The notes: generated by a model not told the origin, from the sequence alone. DNA of 7,855 nucleotides from Deltaproteobacteria bacterium (GCA_013205415.1 JABMMY010000366.1:1-7855); one strand, 5' to 3'. Positions 1 to 7,337 are shown, numbered from the stretch's first letter. Made by a program: numbers and translations.

Positions 1-1
1 A

Positions 2-61
2 ACGTACACCGAGCAAAGCTTGCGTTTACTAGCCAGTGAGAAGCGAACAATAAACCTCTAG
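2..61 (+). CDS. Possible 3' tail of an upstream gene (partial)
   Basis: An open frame enters from the left edge and reads about 19 codons (TYTEQSLRLLASEKRTINL) to a TAG at 59-61. The residues look like an ordinary helical protein C-terminus, and the stop lies 9 bp before the next start codon, as in a compact operon. The other two forward frames stop at 37-39 and 30-32. With so few codons no family can be recognised, and chance openness is quite possible. If real, it would make the small ORF at 71 and the ATPase the second and third genes of one transcript. Confidence 0.25.
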   Translation, partial: TYTEQSLRLLASEKRTINL

Positions 62-70
62 GAAGGTGCT

Positions 71-208
71 ATGGATCATCTAAACGACATAAACCTAAAC
101 AAATTTTGCAGAGCCGTATGCGGGAAATTCACACGCACGGATCTGGTGCGAGGGTTTTACCTTCGACATTTGCTTTATTCAAAGGTCGGAGGTAATTCTG
201 CTTTATGA
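71..208 (+). CDS. Small 45-aa protein, coupled to the downstream ATPase
   Basis: The ATG at 71 is preceded by AGGAAGG (60-66), a good Shine-Dalgarno sequence 4 bp from the start. The frame runs 45 codons and stops with TGA at 206-208. That stop overlaps the ATG of the ATPase gene (205-207) as ATGA, the classic arrangement for translational coupling. An in-frame TAG at 59-61 fixes 71 as the first possible ATG. The peptide is short and rather basic. It has a polar start (MDHLNDINLNKF), a middle with two cysteines, and a C-terminal half rich in Leu, Tyr and Arg. I see no signal peptide, membrane segment or recognisable DNA-binding motif, and I do not recognise the family. It could be a genuine small partner protein, a leader peptide that sets ATPase translation, or the remnant of a larger gene. 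Confidence 0.45.
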   Translation: MDHLNDINLNKFCRAVCGKFTRTDLVRGFYLRHLLYSKVGGNSAL

Positions 209-1338
209 GTAGGTATATTACGGAACATATTCGCTCCGACCTAAAGAAAAAGATGGTCTTTATCGGAGGGCCTCGCCAGGCAGGAAAAACAACCCTTGCG
301 AAGGGGCTCCTTTCCGAATACGCGAATGGAACCTACCTTAATTGGGATCGAGAATTTGACAAAAAAACGATCAGAAACGAGGGGTGGGACGAACGCTCCA
401 AGCTTGTTGTTTTTGATGAGATTCATAAGTACAAATTGTGGAAAAACTGGATTAAAGGCATTTATGATACTCATTATGAAACACAGAAGTTTATAGTTAC
501 TGGGAGTGCGCGCCTCGATGTCTATCGACGAGGTGGAGATTCGCTTCTAGGTCGGTACCATTATTGGCGTCTACACCCTTTTAGTCTTCATGAGATACCG
601 AAAGGACTTTCACCCTCCGAAATGATGGATCGCCTTATGCGGGTTGGCGGATTTCCGGAGCCGCTTTTAGAGAACTCGGAGCGATTTGCCAGAAGATGGC
701 GACAAGAACGAGCAGACCGAATCTTAAGAGATGACGTCCGGGATTTAGAAGGACTTAAAGACATTCAACGACTGAGTTTATTACTAGATCTATTACGCGA
801 CAGAGTTGGAAAACCGGTGGTTTATTCCAATTTAGCAGAAGATCTGCAAACCACCTCTCCCACTATCGCAAAATGGATCGAAGTCCTGGAGAGAATGTAC
901 GTTATTTTCATCGTTCGACCCTATTCGACAAATTTACCTCGGGCTTTACAAAAACCCCCGAAGATCTACTTTTACGACAACGCTGATGTGAACGATGATA
1001 TTGGAATGCGTTTTGAAAACTTGGTGGCAACGCATTTAATTAAGCAGCTGCATTTTTTACGGGATCGAGATGGCTACCAGTACGAACTTTCATATGTGCG
1101 TGATAAAGAGAAACGTGAAGTGGACTTTGTCATCTTGAAGGACAAGAGGCCATTGACGCTTATCGAGGCAAAATGGTCCGACGCTTCCGTTTCACCAGCT
1201 CTTCTTTACTTTGCAAATAAACTTAAACCCAAGTCATGCCTGCAAATCGTAGGTGAGTTGAAGAAGGACTTTAAGAAAGCGGGGGTGCTTGTGTCTCACC
1301 CCACACGTTCCCTTACATCGCTAGAGGAGTTTAAGTAG
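205..1338 (+). CDS. AAA_14/DUF4143-type ATP-binding protein
   Basis: This 377-aa cytoplasmic protein has the plan of the AAA_14 plus DUF4143 family. The P-loop is at residues 21-30 (GGPRQAGKTT). The Walker B motif is at 66-75 (KLVVFDEIHK, with D71 and E72). A sensor-1-like VTGSARLD is at 98-105, a conserved SLLGRYHYWRLHPFS segment at 113-127, and the family's GGFPEP at 148-153. Residues about 185-240 look like a winged-helix region. The C-terminal part carries E271 (FENL), then EVDFVI (D307) and IEAKW (E321, K323), which is the layout of a PD-(D/E)XK nuclease-like fold. The length is normal for the family. The start is supported by GGAGGT at 188-193 and by the ATGA overlap with the small ORF upstream. 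Family members are widespread, often multicopy accessory genes without a firmly proven role, so a nuclease or defence function here is inference. No truncation or frameshift is evident. Confidence 0.88.
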   Translation: MSRYITEHIRSDLKKKMVFIGGPRQAGKTTLAKGLLSEYANGTYLNWDREFDKKTIRNEGWDERSKLVVFDEIHKYKLWKNWIKGIYDTHYETQKFIVTGSARLDVYRRGGDSLLGRYHYWRLHPFSLHEIPKGLSPSEMMDRLMRVGGFPEPLLENSERFARRWRQERADRILRDDVRDLEGLKDIQRLSLLLDLLRDRVGKPVVYSNLAEDLQTTSPTIAKWIEVLERMYVIFIVRPYSTNLPRALQKPPKIYFYDNADVNDDIGMRFENLVATHLIKQLHFLRDRDGYQYELSYVRDKEKREVDFVILKDKRPLTLIEAKWSDASVSPALLYFANKLKPKSCLQIVGELKKDFKKAGVLVSHPTRSLTSLEEFK

Positions 1339-1425
1339 TCGTTGGCGGGAAATGAAAATAAAAGCGGACCGTGAAATATCTCAGCCATTGCGTCCTATGG
1401 CCGGAGAGGACAACCGCCGGGATGT

Positions 1426-1451
1426 GGGCCTGTAAAAAGGGGTCCTTTTTT
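1426..1451 (+). terminator. Candidate intrinsic terminator after the ATPase gene
   Basis: GGGCC (1426-1430) can pair with GGTCC (1441-1445) through four GC pairs and one G-U pair. This closes a 10-base loop and is followed at once by six T residues (1446-1451). A competing fold pairs AAAAAGG with CCTTTTT (1434-1440 and 1444-1450), inside an outer TGTGGG/CCCACA stem (1423-1428 and 1459-1464). The site is about 90 bp past the ATPase stop and before the gcvP leader, where a terminator is expected. The stem is short, so termination may be incomplete. Confidence 0.5.
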
Positions 1452-1518
1452 GTGGTGACCCACAGAGTAGAATTTATGTTTCAAAGAGCGGTTAAGTATG
1501 CTTTCCTTGGTCTGGTTT

Positions 1519-1579
1519 GTTCCTGTTGACAGAAATTTGGGACCCCCTTTGAGGCCCCTTGGCATCTTCCGACAGGAAC
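1519..1579. promoter_or_regulatory. Long inverted repeat in the gcvP leader
   Basis: GTTCCTGT (1519-1526) and ACAGGAAC (1572-1579) are perfect inverse complements. Pairing extends inward to ten pairs, including one G-U (1519-1528 with 1570-1579). The 41-base interval between the arms is rich in G and C runs (GGGACCCCC, GAGGCCCC) and could fold further. If transcription starts upstream, this would be a stable 5' UTR element. If it starts near 1594, the repeat lies in DNA over the promoter and could be an operator. It does not match the glycine riboswitch consensus that I know for gcv leaders. Confidence 0.4.
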
Positions 1580-1587
1580 TATTTATT
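1559..1587 (+). promoter_or_regulatory. Candidate sigma-70-like promoter for gcvP
   Basis: TTGGCA (1559-1564, five of six to the -35 consensus) is followed after 17 bp by TTTATT (1582-1587, four of six to the -10 consensus). This would put the start site near 1594 and give a leader of about 47 bases. The right arm of the inverted repeat (1570-1579) falls in the spacer, which would allow repression or activation by a bound protein. CATAAT at 1615-1620 is an alternative -10 but lacks a good -35. The call rests on consensus matches only. Confidence 0.3.
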
Positions 1588-1640
1588 TGTGTGTTTTAAA
1601 AGAGTTCTCACTAGCATAATAGACCTCTTTAAAGGAACCT

Positions 1641-4502
1641 ATGCCAAACCCATCCTTAGTTTTAAGTTTAGAATCCTCCTCTACCTTTGCGGATCGTCAT
1701 ATCGGTCCTAATAAAAATGACACACAAATCATGTTGAAGAGATTAGGATTTTCCTCACTTGAAGAGTTGGTTCAAAGGGCTATTCCAGATTCTATTCAGA
1801 TTAAGAAAAAACTTTCTCTTCCAGAGGCGCTCGATGAAATATTAGCGTTAAAGGAATTAAAGGAGATAGCCACTCAGAATCAAGTTTATCGGTCCTTTAT
1901 TGGAATGGGTTATTCCGATTGTGTGATTCCAGGTGTGATAAGCCGAAATATTTTTGAAAATCCAGGTTGGTATACGCAATACACTCCCTATCAGGCTGAA
2001 ATTTCTCAAGGAAGATTGGAGGCACTTCTTAATTTTCAAACCTTAATCACCGATCTTACCGGCCTTGAAATTTCTAATGCCTCACTTTTAGATGAAGGGA
2101 CCGCGGCGGCAGAGGCGATGTCACTTTGTTGGGGCCAAAAAAATAATGAATCTGTTAACAAGTTTTTTGTGTCGTCGACAGTTCATCCCCAAACTCTAGC
2201 GGTTATCTCGCAGAGAGCAGAACCCATTGGAATTGAGGTGGTGGTGGCAGACCCTTCTAAACACCAGTGGAGCGCCGAATTTTTTGGTGGCGTGGTTCAA
2301 TACCCAGACACCGAGGGCACTATCACCGACTATACCGCCTTCATCGAAGAGGCTCACTCTCACGGTGCCTTAGTGATCATGGCGGCAGATCTTTTAAGTT
2401 TAGTATTACTAAAAACTCCAGGTGAAATGGGTGCGGATGTGGCCATTGGAAATACGCAGCGCTTTGGAGTTCCATTAGGATTTGGCGGACCCCACGCGGC
2501 CTATATGGCCACCCGTCTTAGTTACCAACGGCGCTTACCTGGAAGAATAGTAGGGGTCTCGAAAGATAGAGATGGCAATCCTGCCATGCGATTAACTCTG
2601 CAAACTCGTGAACAGCATATTCGCCGAGATAAAGCGACGAGTAATATTTGTACGGCTCAGGTGTTGTTAGCGGTGATGGCTGGAATGTATGGAGTGTATC
2701 ATGGGCCAGAGGGGCTCACTAAAATTGCCATACGCATTCATTCGCTAACCGCCCTTTTACAGGGGGCATTAAAAAGGGCCGGCCTTAAGGTTTCTGAATT
2801 AGCCTTTTTCGATACGTTAGTGGTCTCCTTTTCAAAGGAGGAGCAACAAAAGGTTTTAAAAAGATCTCAAGAGGCTAAAATAAATTTTAGGCTATTTGAT
2901 AATGGAGCGGTTGGAATATCGCTAGATGAAACGACCGAAGAGATTCATCTAAAACAGATTTTACAGGCATTGGGCGCTCCAGAAACATTACCCTCGCTAG
3001 ATGAAACCACCAGTTTGATTTCTGGAGATCTTCGGCGTAAGAAACCCTTTCTAACCCACTCTGTATTTCATAAATATCATTCAGAAACAGAGATGCTGCG
3101 TTATATTCGTCGTCTTGAGAGTAAGGATCTTTCACTGACCTCATCGATGATTCCCCTTGGCTCCTGTACGATGAAGCTGAATGCGTCGAGCGAAATGTAC
3201 CCTGTGGGATGGCAGGAATTTTCTGCAATTCACCCCTTTGCTCCTCCGGCGCAAACTGAAGGGTATCACATTTTATTTCGCCAACTAGAAGACTGGCTTT
3301 CTGAAATCACAGGTTTTGATGCCGTCTCTCTTCAACCTAACTCTGGAGCACAGGGAGAATATGCAGGGTTGTTAGTGATTAGAAAGTTTCATAGGGACAG
3401 AGGCGATGCGAACAGAAATATTTGTTTAATTCCAAGATCGGCCCATGGGACTAATCCCGCAAGTGCCATTATGACCGGCATGACGGTGATTGCGATCGAG
3501 TGTGATACGGCAGGCAATATTGACTTAGCAGATCTAAGGAAGAAGGCGACACTTCATGCCGCTAATCTTTCGGCCTTGATGGTCACCTATCCGTCGACAC
3601 ATGGAGTTTTTGAGGAGTCGATTCAAGAGATCTGTCAGATGGTTCATTCTCACGGTGGGCAGGTTTATATGGATGGGGCGAATATGAATGCCCAGGTGGG
3701 ATTGTGTCGTCCCGGAGATTTTGGTCCAGATGTCTGCCATTTAAATTTACATAAAACCTTTTGTATCCCTCATGGTGGGGGAGGGCCTGGCATGGGACCT
3801 ATTGCTGTAAAAAAACATTTAGCCCCCTATCTACCAGGCCATCCGCTATTTAAAACGGGAGGAGACAAGGCGATAGGTCCAGTCTCTGCAGCCCCTTGGG
3901 GGAGTGCTAGTATTCTTGCCATCTCCTGGATGTATATTCGAATGATGGGAACCGACGGACTCACCCGAGCCACGCAAACTGCTATTCTCAATGCTAACTA
4001 TATTGCCCATCGACTTCATTCCTCATTTCCTATTCTTTATCGAGGTATCTCTGGGCTGGTGGCCCATGAGTGTATTATCGATTTAAGGCATTTGAAAAAG
4101 ATGGCCGACATTGAGGTGGAGGATATCTCTAAGCGATTGATGGACTATGGATTTCATGCCCCGACGGTGTCCTGGCCTGTCGCCGGTACTATGATGATTG
4201 AGCCCACCGAAAGTGAATCACTTATTGAAATCGATAGATTTTGCGATGCCATGAATGCGATCTATCAAGAGGTAGAGCTGATTGCTAATGGTAAATGGGA
4301 CAGAATCCATAATCCCTTAAAAAATTCACCTCACACGCAGAATGATCTTATGAAACGGCCGTGGCCGTATTGGTATTCGGCCGAACTGGCCTTTTTCCCA
4401 AGTGACTTTGTTAAGAAAAGAAAGTTTTGGCCCGCAGTTTCTAGAATCGACAACGTCTGGGGAGACAGAAATCTTTTTTGTTCCTGTCCCCCTGTGGAGT
4501 GA
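1641..4502 (+). CDS. gcvP: Glycine dehydrogenase (decarboxylating), P-protein
   Basis: This PLP enzyme of the glycine cleavage system decarboxylates glycine and passes the aminomethyl group to the lipoyl arm of GcvH in the cytoplasm. The 953 aa match the full-length single-chain form, with both the N- and C-terminal halves present rather than split GcvPA and GcvPB. Visible family motifs, in order, are FADRHIGP (16-23), LPGRIVGVS (299-307), QTREQHIRRDKATSNICTAQ (321-340), GSCTMKLN (507-514), QPNSGAQGE (565-573), SAHGTNPASA (600-609), and NLHKTF followed by the glycine-rich loop HGGGGPGMGP (711-720). K705 in the HKT motif is the expected PLP-binding lysine. The C-terminus ends with the usual DNVWGDRNLFCSCP. 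The start at 1641 leaves a normal short leader before the first motif and is served by AAAGGA. The gene stands alone here: no gcvT or gcvH is in the window, and it has its own leader region. Its stop is 6 bp from the stop of the convergent gene. Confidence 0.98.
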   Translation: MPNPSLVLSLESSSTFADRHIGPNKNDTQIMLKRLGFSSLEELVQRAIPDSIQIKKKLSLPEALDEILALKELKEIATQNQVYRSFIGMGYSDCVIPGVISRNIFENPGWYTQYTPYQAEISQGRLEALLNFQTLITDLTGLEISNASLLDEGTAAAEAMSLCWGQKNNESVNKFFVSSTVHPQTLAVISQRAEPIGIEVVVADPSKHQWSAEFFGGVVQYPDTEGTITDYTAFIEEAHSHGALVIMAADLLSLVLLKTPGEMGADVAIGNTQRFGVPLGFGGPHAAYMATRLSYQRRLPGRIVGVSKDRDGNPAMRLTLQTREQHIRRDKATSNICTAQVLLAVMAGMYGVYHGPEGLTKIAIRIHSLTALLQGALKRAGLKVSELAFFDTLVVSFSKEEQQKVLKRSQEAKINFRLFDNGAVGISLDETTEEIHLKQILQALGAPETLPSLDETTSLISGDLRRKKPFLTHSVFHKYHSETEMLRYIRRLESKDLSLTSSMIPLGSCTMKLNASSEMYPVGWQEFSAIHPFAPPAQTEGYHILFRQLEDWLSEITGFDAVSLQPNSGAQGEYAGLLVIRKFHRDRGDANRNICLIPRSAHGTNPASAIMTGMTVIAIECDTAGNIDLADLRKKATLHAANLSALMVTYPSTHGVFEESIQEICQMVHSHGGQVYMDGANMNAQVGLCRPGDFGPDVCHLNLHKTFCIPHGGGGPGMGPIAVKKHLAPYLPGHPLFKTGGDKAIGPVSAAPWGSASILAISWMYIRMMGTDGLTRATQTAILNANYIAHRLHSSFPILYRGISGLVAHECIIDLRHLKKMADIEVEDISKRLMDYGFHAPTVSWPVAGTMMIEPTESESLIEIDRFCDAMNAIYQEVELIANGKWDRIHNPLKNSPHTQNDLMKRPWPYWYSAELAFFPSDFVKKRKFWPAVSRIDNVWGDRNLFCSCPPVE

Positions 4503-4508
4503 TTCGCA

Positions 4509-7100
4509 CTATTCGTTCTTTGCGTTTTGAAGATCTAGTGTCATCCAGTAGACCAGGTTTCTACGGGAGTAGTTTTGAAAGGCACAGATGCTCTCTCCCC
4601 GAACAGGCCAGCTTTTTAACGGTTCATTCATATAGCTATTGTAATGAATGTTGAGTCCCATTTTAGCCATTTCAGAGTTTCGTCCCACCTTATTCAGGTC
4701 AAACGCACTTCTTAAAATAGCTCCTTTACAAAGCGGTTCAAATTTAGCCCGATTCTCAAATGATAAAGTTTGCATGCAGAGTTTAGATTTGAATTGGTCG
4801 AAGGATCCAAATTCATCATCGGCACCTCTCACTGCAGGTTGTGTTGAGACCTGAAAAGGATACAGCTCGGGATGCATCATGCGTCTTGTCCAGGGAAGCA
4901 CGTTATAGGTGGTAGCACCGCCGATAGCAAAGGCCCAGAATCCCTGCCAGCTGCCGAAGTAACCTTGATCTCCCCAGGTATCTTTATAAAGTCTGGAGAG
5001 AGTTCTAGCATTAAGAAAGTTATTAGAGGGTTGTTGACCATCAGCAATGAGTCCTAACTCTTCTATGACCGGATAAAGACTATCACTAAAGAGTTGTTCT
5101 AACGCCTCAAGATTTCTTTTGTTCACCACCTGCGCCGTGGCTAGATCATTTTTCATGAGGGTGGGATTGTGGCCTGTCGCACTTAAAAGGCGATAAAGCA
5201 TTTCATTGCCACTCTCAAGAAGTATCTGATTTTCCCATTTACCGAGGTCCTCATCCTGTTTGATTCGCAACGCATAATCATACTGAATGAGAGTGGAAAG
5301 CCGGTTGGACAAAAAAGTATCTCTCTGAAGCAGTACATTAAATTGTTCGAAGGCAGTTTCTATGACCGAAGCATAGGCTTTTTTAATGTCATCGCTTAAA
5401 GCCACTTCATCATTTACCAGAGAGGCCTTAGCGATATTTCGAATGTTCTCATAGCTGTCCAATATTTTTTTGATTCTTATTCGAGTGTCTTGAATAGTAG
5501 GTACTAAAATAAGATCGCCATTAGAATCGATAATTTTCTTTTGGAGATTTTTTAGGTAGGTAGAGATTCTACCCAGCGACTCGACGACAGTTACCGTTTG
5601 ACTTGTGACAGATTCATTCACAAGGTTTGGCATGTCGACAATCATTCGCTGTTGAAAATACAGACTGGCCTGATTTAAGGCTTGATCCATTAAACGTTCT
5701 AATTGTTGGCCCACCACTTTAGAAAGTTGATCGGGATCTTGAAAAGGCCCTTGAAACTGTCCGCCATTTAACATCCATTGGTCCCAAGTGGAGACAACAC
5801 GAACCTCACCCTCTTTAGGAGGCCGACATTCATTGGGCATGACGGTAAGGCCAATTAATTTAAAAGGGATCATTTCATCATGAGTGGCGGTCGTGAAAAA
5901 ATTCACGTGGCCGGTAGTGGCGCCGGTGCCCCCTGTTAATCTAGCCACCAGATTTTGGATTAGTTTAAGAATAGCATTTTGTTTGCTACCTAGATCTTTC
6001 AATGTGGAATAGGTTAGCATCTCTTCAGAGTAGGTTCCCTGAATAGAATAAATATCCTGCATGAGTCCATTCACATCTTGGAGCACCCTGTTTTTAAAGG
6101 TAGCATCTGTAGAGAGCTTTGGACGAATTCCGAATTGAATTTTCTGGATCCACTGCGACACCTTTGGAATGTCGTGAGTTAAAACATAGTAACCCTCTAG
6201 AGGGTTATCAATAGTTAAACTCCCACGTTTGTCCTTACCAGGTTTTAAATTTGCAATGGAATAGTCTAAAAGCTGTCTCGCATCTCGAGCTGCGCAATAG
6301 GTTTGGCTGGTGGTTTCTAATAAACAGCTCATCGAAAGCCAGAATTCACTTTGGTCTAATTTTCTTAATGCCGTCGTAAATTTTCGATTTCGAAGCATGG
6401 TAATTAAATTGGCAAGAGAGTTTCCTAATCGACTGGTCACCCCTTCTTGAGAGGAGACAAAGGCGGCCGCCATTTTTACAGAGGCTGCTACTAAAGCCAT
6501 GCCCTGGTCTGGATTTCCAATAAGGCAACGATCATAACTAGGCAGTGTAGCAAACACCTGATCCATCATGTCCATTCCGGTGAGAGCTGTTCTTCGCACT
6601 CTAGTAGAAAGATCCTTAAGCCCGATCGCAATCGCCGCCGCTGCAGGATTAGCCATCGCTCCTAACCCCGCCGCACCAGCGCCGGCCATGCCTTCTGCCT
6701 TCGCCGTTTCAGCAGCTAAAGAGGCACCCTCTAAAGTACGGGAGGTTAATAATTTAAAGACGTCAGATTTTAATTGAGGACTTGCGACTGCAAAATTTCT
6801 GAGAGAGCTAATTTCGTTAGGAATACTTTCGATACGATCGGTTCTTTTGGCTTCACCTTCTGGAGTGTTTAATACATCCTCAGCAATTCTAAGTTTAGGA
6901 ATAATCGATTCGATCCCTTTGCAATTAGGGTCATTTTTTAGGGACTCTATAATTCCCATGATCGTTTTAGTTTGAGAAAGTGCGGATTGAGACCAGGCCC
7001 CGATTGAGGCGCAACCACCGCCGAAGGAGTAGGTGCCGGCAAGTGCGTGGCCACCGAGTAGAGAAAGGATAGCTAAAAACCTAAAAGTTCCAAAGCGCAT
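4509..7100 (-). CDS. Large exported protein of unknown function (863 aa)
   Basis: I do not recognise a named family. The N-terminus is a typical Sec signal peptide: basic start (MRFGTFRF), hydrophobic core (LAILSLLGG), and a signal peptidase I site around residues 19-22 (ALA before GTY). The mature part begins with a glycine-rich SFGGGC and continues as a long, mostly helical protein. Residues about 125-161 are strikingly rich in Ala and Gly and could be a flexible or membrane-active segment. The stretch 712-745 is aromatic (GYFGSWQGFWAFAIGG). Nine cysteines (30, 60, 192, 259, 269, 425, 775, 791, 839) are spread along the mature chain. No catalytic motif is evident. The start is supported by AAGGAG (7106-7111 on the minus strand) 5 bp ahead of ATG. 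The protein is probably periplasmic or surface-located. Upstream it is divergent from another exported protein, and downstream it converges on gcvP. Confidence 0.85.
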   Translation of the reverse strand: MRFGTFRFLAILSLLGGHALAGTYSFGGGCASIGAWSQSALSQTKTIMGIIESLKNDPNCKGIESIIPKLRIAEDVLNTPEGEAKRTDRIESIPNEISSLRNFAVASPQLKSDVFKLLTSRTLEGASLAAETAKAEGMAGAGAAGLGAMANPAAAAIAIGLKDLSTRVRRTALTGMDMMDQVFATLPSYDRCLIGNPDQGMALVAASVKMAAAFVSSQEGVTSRLGNSLANLITMLRNRKFTTALRKLDQSEFWLSMSCLLETTSQTYCAARDARQLLDYSIANLKPGKDKRGSLTIDNPLEGYYVLTHDIPKVSQWIQKIQFGIRPKLSTDATFKNRVLQDVNGLMQDIYSIQGTYSEEMLTYSTLKDLGSKQNAILKLIQNLVARLTGGTGATTGHVNFFTTATHDEMIPFKLIGLTVMPNECRPPKEGEVRVVSTWDQWMLNGGQFQGPFQDPDQLSKVVGQQLERLMDQALNQASLYFQQRMIVDMPNLVNESVTSQTVTVVESLGRISTYLKNLQKKIIDSNGDLILVPTIQDTRIRIKKILDSYENIRNIAKASLVNDEVALSDDIKKAYASVIETAFEQFNVLLQRDTFLSNRLSTLIQYDYALRIKQDEDLGKWENQILLESGNEMLYRLLSATGHNPTLMKNDLATAQVVNKRNLEALEQLFSDSLYPVIEELGLIADGQQPSNNFLNARTLSRLYKDTWGDQGYFGSWQGFWAFAIGGATTYNVLPWTRRMMHPELYPFQVSTQPAVRGADDEFGSFDQFKSKLCMQTLSFENRAKFEPLCKGAILRSAFDLNKVGRNSEMAKMGLNIHYNSYMNEPLKSWPVRGESICAFQNYSRRNLVYWMTLDLQNAKNE

Positions 7101-7133
7101 CGGGTCTCCTTAGTAAAAGTGTTAACGCGTTGT

Positions 7134-7142
7134 ATCATAACA
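7134..7142 (-). promoter_or_regulatory. Candidate extended -10 promoter for the 863-aa gene
   Basis: Read on the minus strand, this is TGTTATGAT: a TGn extension directly before TATGAT (five of six to TATAAT). The predicted start would lie about 26 bases before the ATG, leaving room for the AAGGAG ribosome binding site. The -35 region is weak (TTATGA at 18 bp), which an extended -10 can offset. Confidence 0.4.
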
Positions 7143-7152
7143 TCTGAAAAAG

Positions 7153-7182
7153 GTATCTCATAAAAGGTGAAGTGTCAGATAC
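7153..7182. repeat. Inverted repeat GTATCT-N18-AGATAC
   Basis: Two perfect 6-bp arms (7153-7158 and 7177-7182) flank an 18-bp interval. They overlap the likely -35 area of the minus-strand promoter, so they could be an operator for a dimeric regulator. An overlapping pair ATCTGA/TCAGAT (7142-7147 and 7175-7180) offers an alternative fold. Six-base arms arise easily by chance. Confidence 0.25.
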
Positions 7183-7310
7183 GTTAAAAATTACCGATTA
7201 GAACTGAAATTTATTTTCTGAAAGGTGAATGAAACTCAAGTAGTTAGCGCTTGAAATGAGAAACTTAGAGCTTTAGAGGCTCACAAAAAAGATGACATTT
7301 TTTGCCTGTC

Positions 7311-7337
7311 TTGTGAAAAAAAGGGGGTTCGTATAAA
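7311..7337 (+). promoter_or_regulatory. Candidate promoter for the gene at 7361
   Basis: TATAAA (7332-7337) is a good -10, with TTGTGA (7311-7316) upstream at a short 15-bp spacing. The start site would be near 7344, giving a leader of about 17 bases that contains the strong AGGAGG site at 7349-7354. The short spacing lowers confidence in the -35 more than in the -10. Confidence 0.4.

Larger units (their letters stand above)
1339..1640. other. Intergenic region between the ATPase gene and gcvP
   Basis: These 302 bp contain no convincing gene. The first third ends in a terminator-like stem with a T run (1426-1451). Directly after it is a small hairpin with a TGAC loop, TGTGG/CCACA (1451-1464). 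The stretch 1519-1579 holds a long inverted repeat, overlapped by a candidate promoter (1559-1587). The final bases contain AAAGGA (1631-1636), the gcvP ribosome binding site, with a short 4-bp spacing. A perfect TTGACA lies at 1526-1531, but no matching -10 follows at 16-18 bp, so I do not call it a promoter. Confidence 0.7.

Noticed and set aside
1352..1435. 27-codon ORF (MKIKADREISQPLRPMAG and on) after the ATPase gene
   Set aside because: It has only a weak ribosome binding site, is very short, and ends at the terminator stem. Nothing distinguishes it from a chance frame.
1400..1465. Glycine riboswitch-like fragments (GGAGAG at 1403-1408, CCGCCG, and GGCCTGTAAAAAGG) upstream of gcvP
   Set aside because: The pieces are too close together, and the core GCGCCGAAGG-type motif and the AGGCAAAAGGAC tail are not present in proper form. 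The segment is better explained as the ATPase terminator and lies far from the gcvP start.
1526..1531. Perfect TTGACA -35 hexamer
   Set aside because: No acceptable -10 hexamer follows at 16-18 bp. The sequence there is GC-rich (TTTGAGGCC).
2887..3228. Minus-strand 113-codon ORF inside gcvP
   Set aside because: It lies wholly within a conserved, clearly coding gcvP region and shows no family features of its own.
4477..4487. TTTGTTCCTGT repeated at 1516-1526 and at the end of gcvP
   Set aside because: An 11-base match is expected several times by chance in a window this long, and the second copy is conserved coding sequence.
6568..6777. Plus-strand Ala/Pro-rich ORF opposite the 863-aa gene
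   Set aside because: It is the reverse-strand shadow of the Ala/Gly-rich segment of the real minus-strand gene and has no supporting ribosome binding site.
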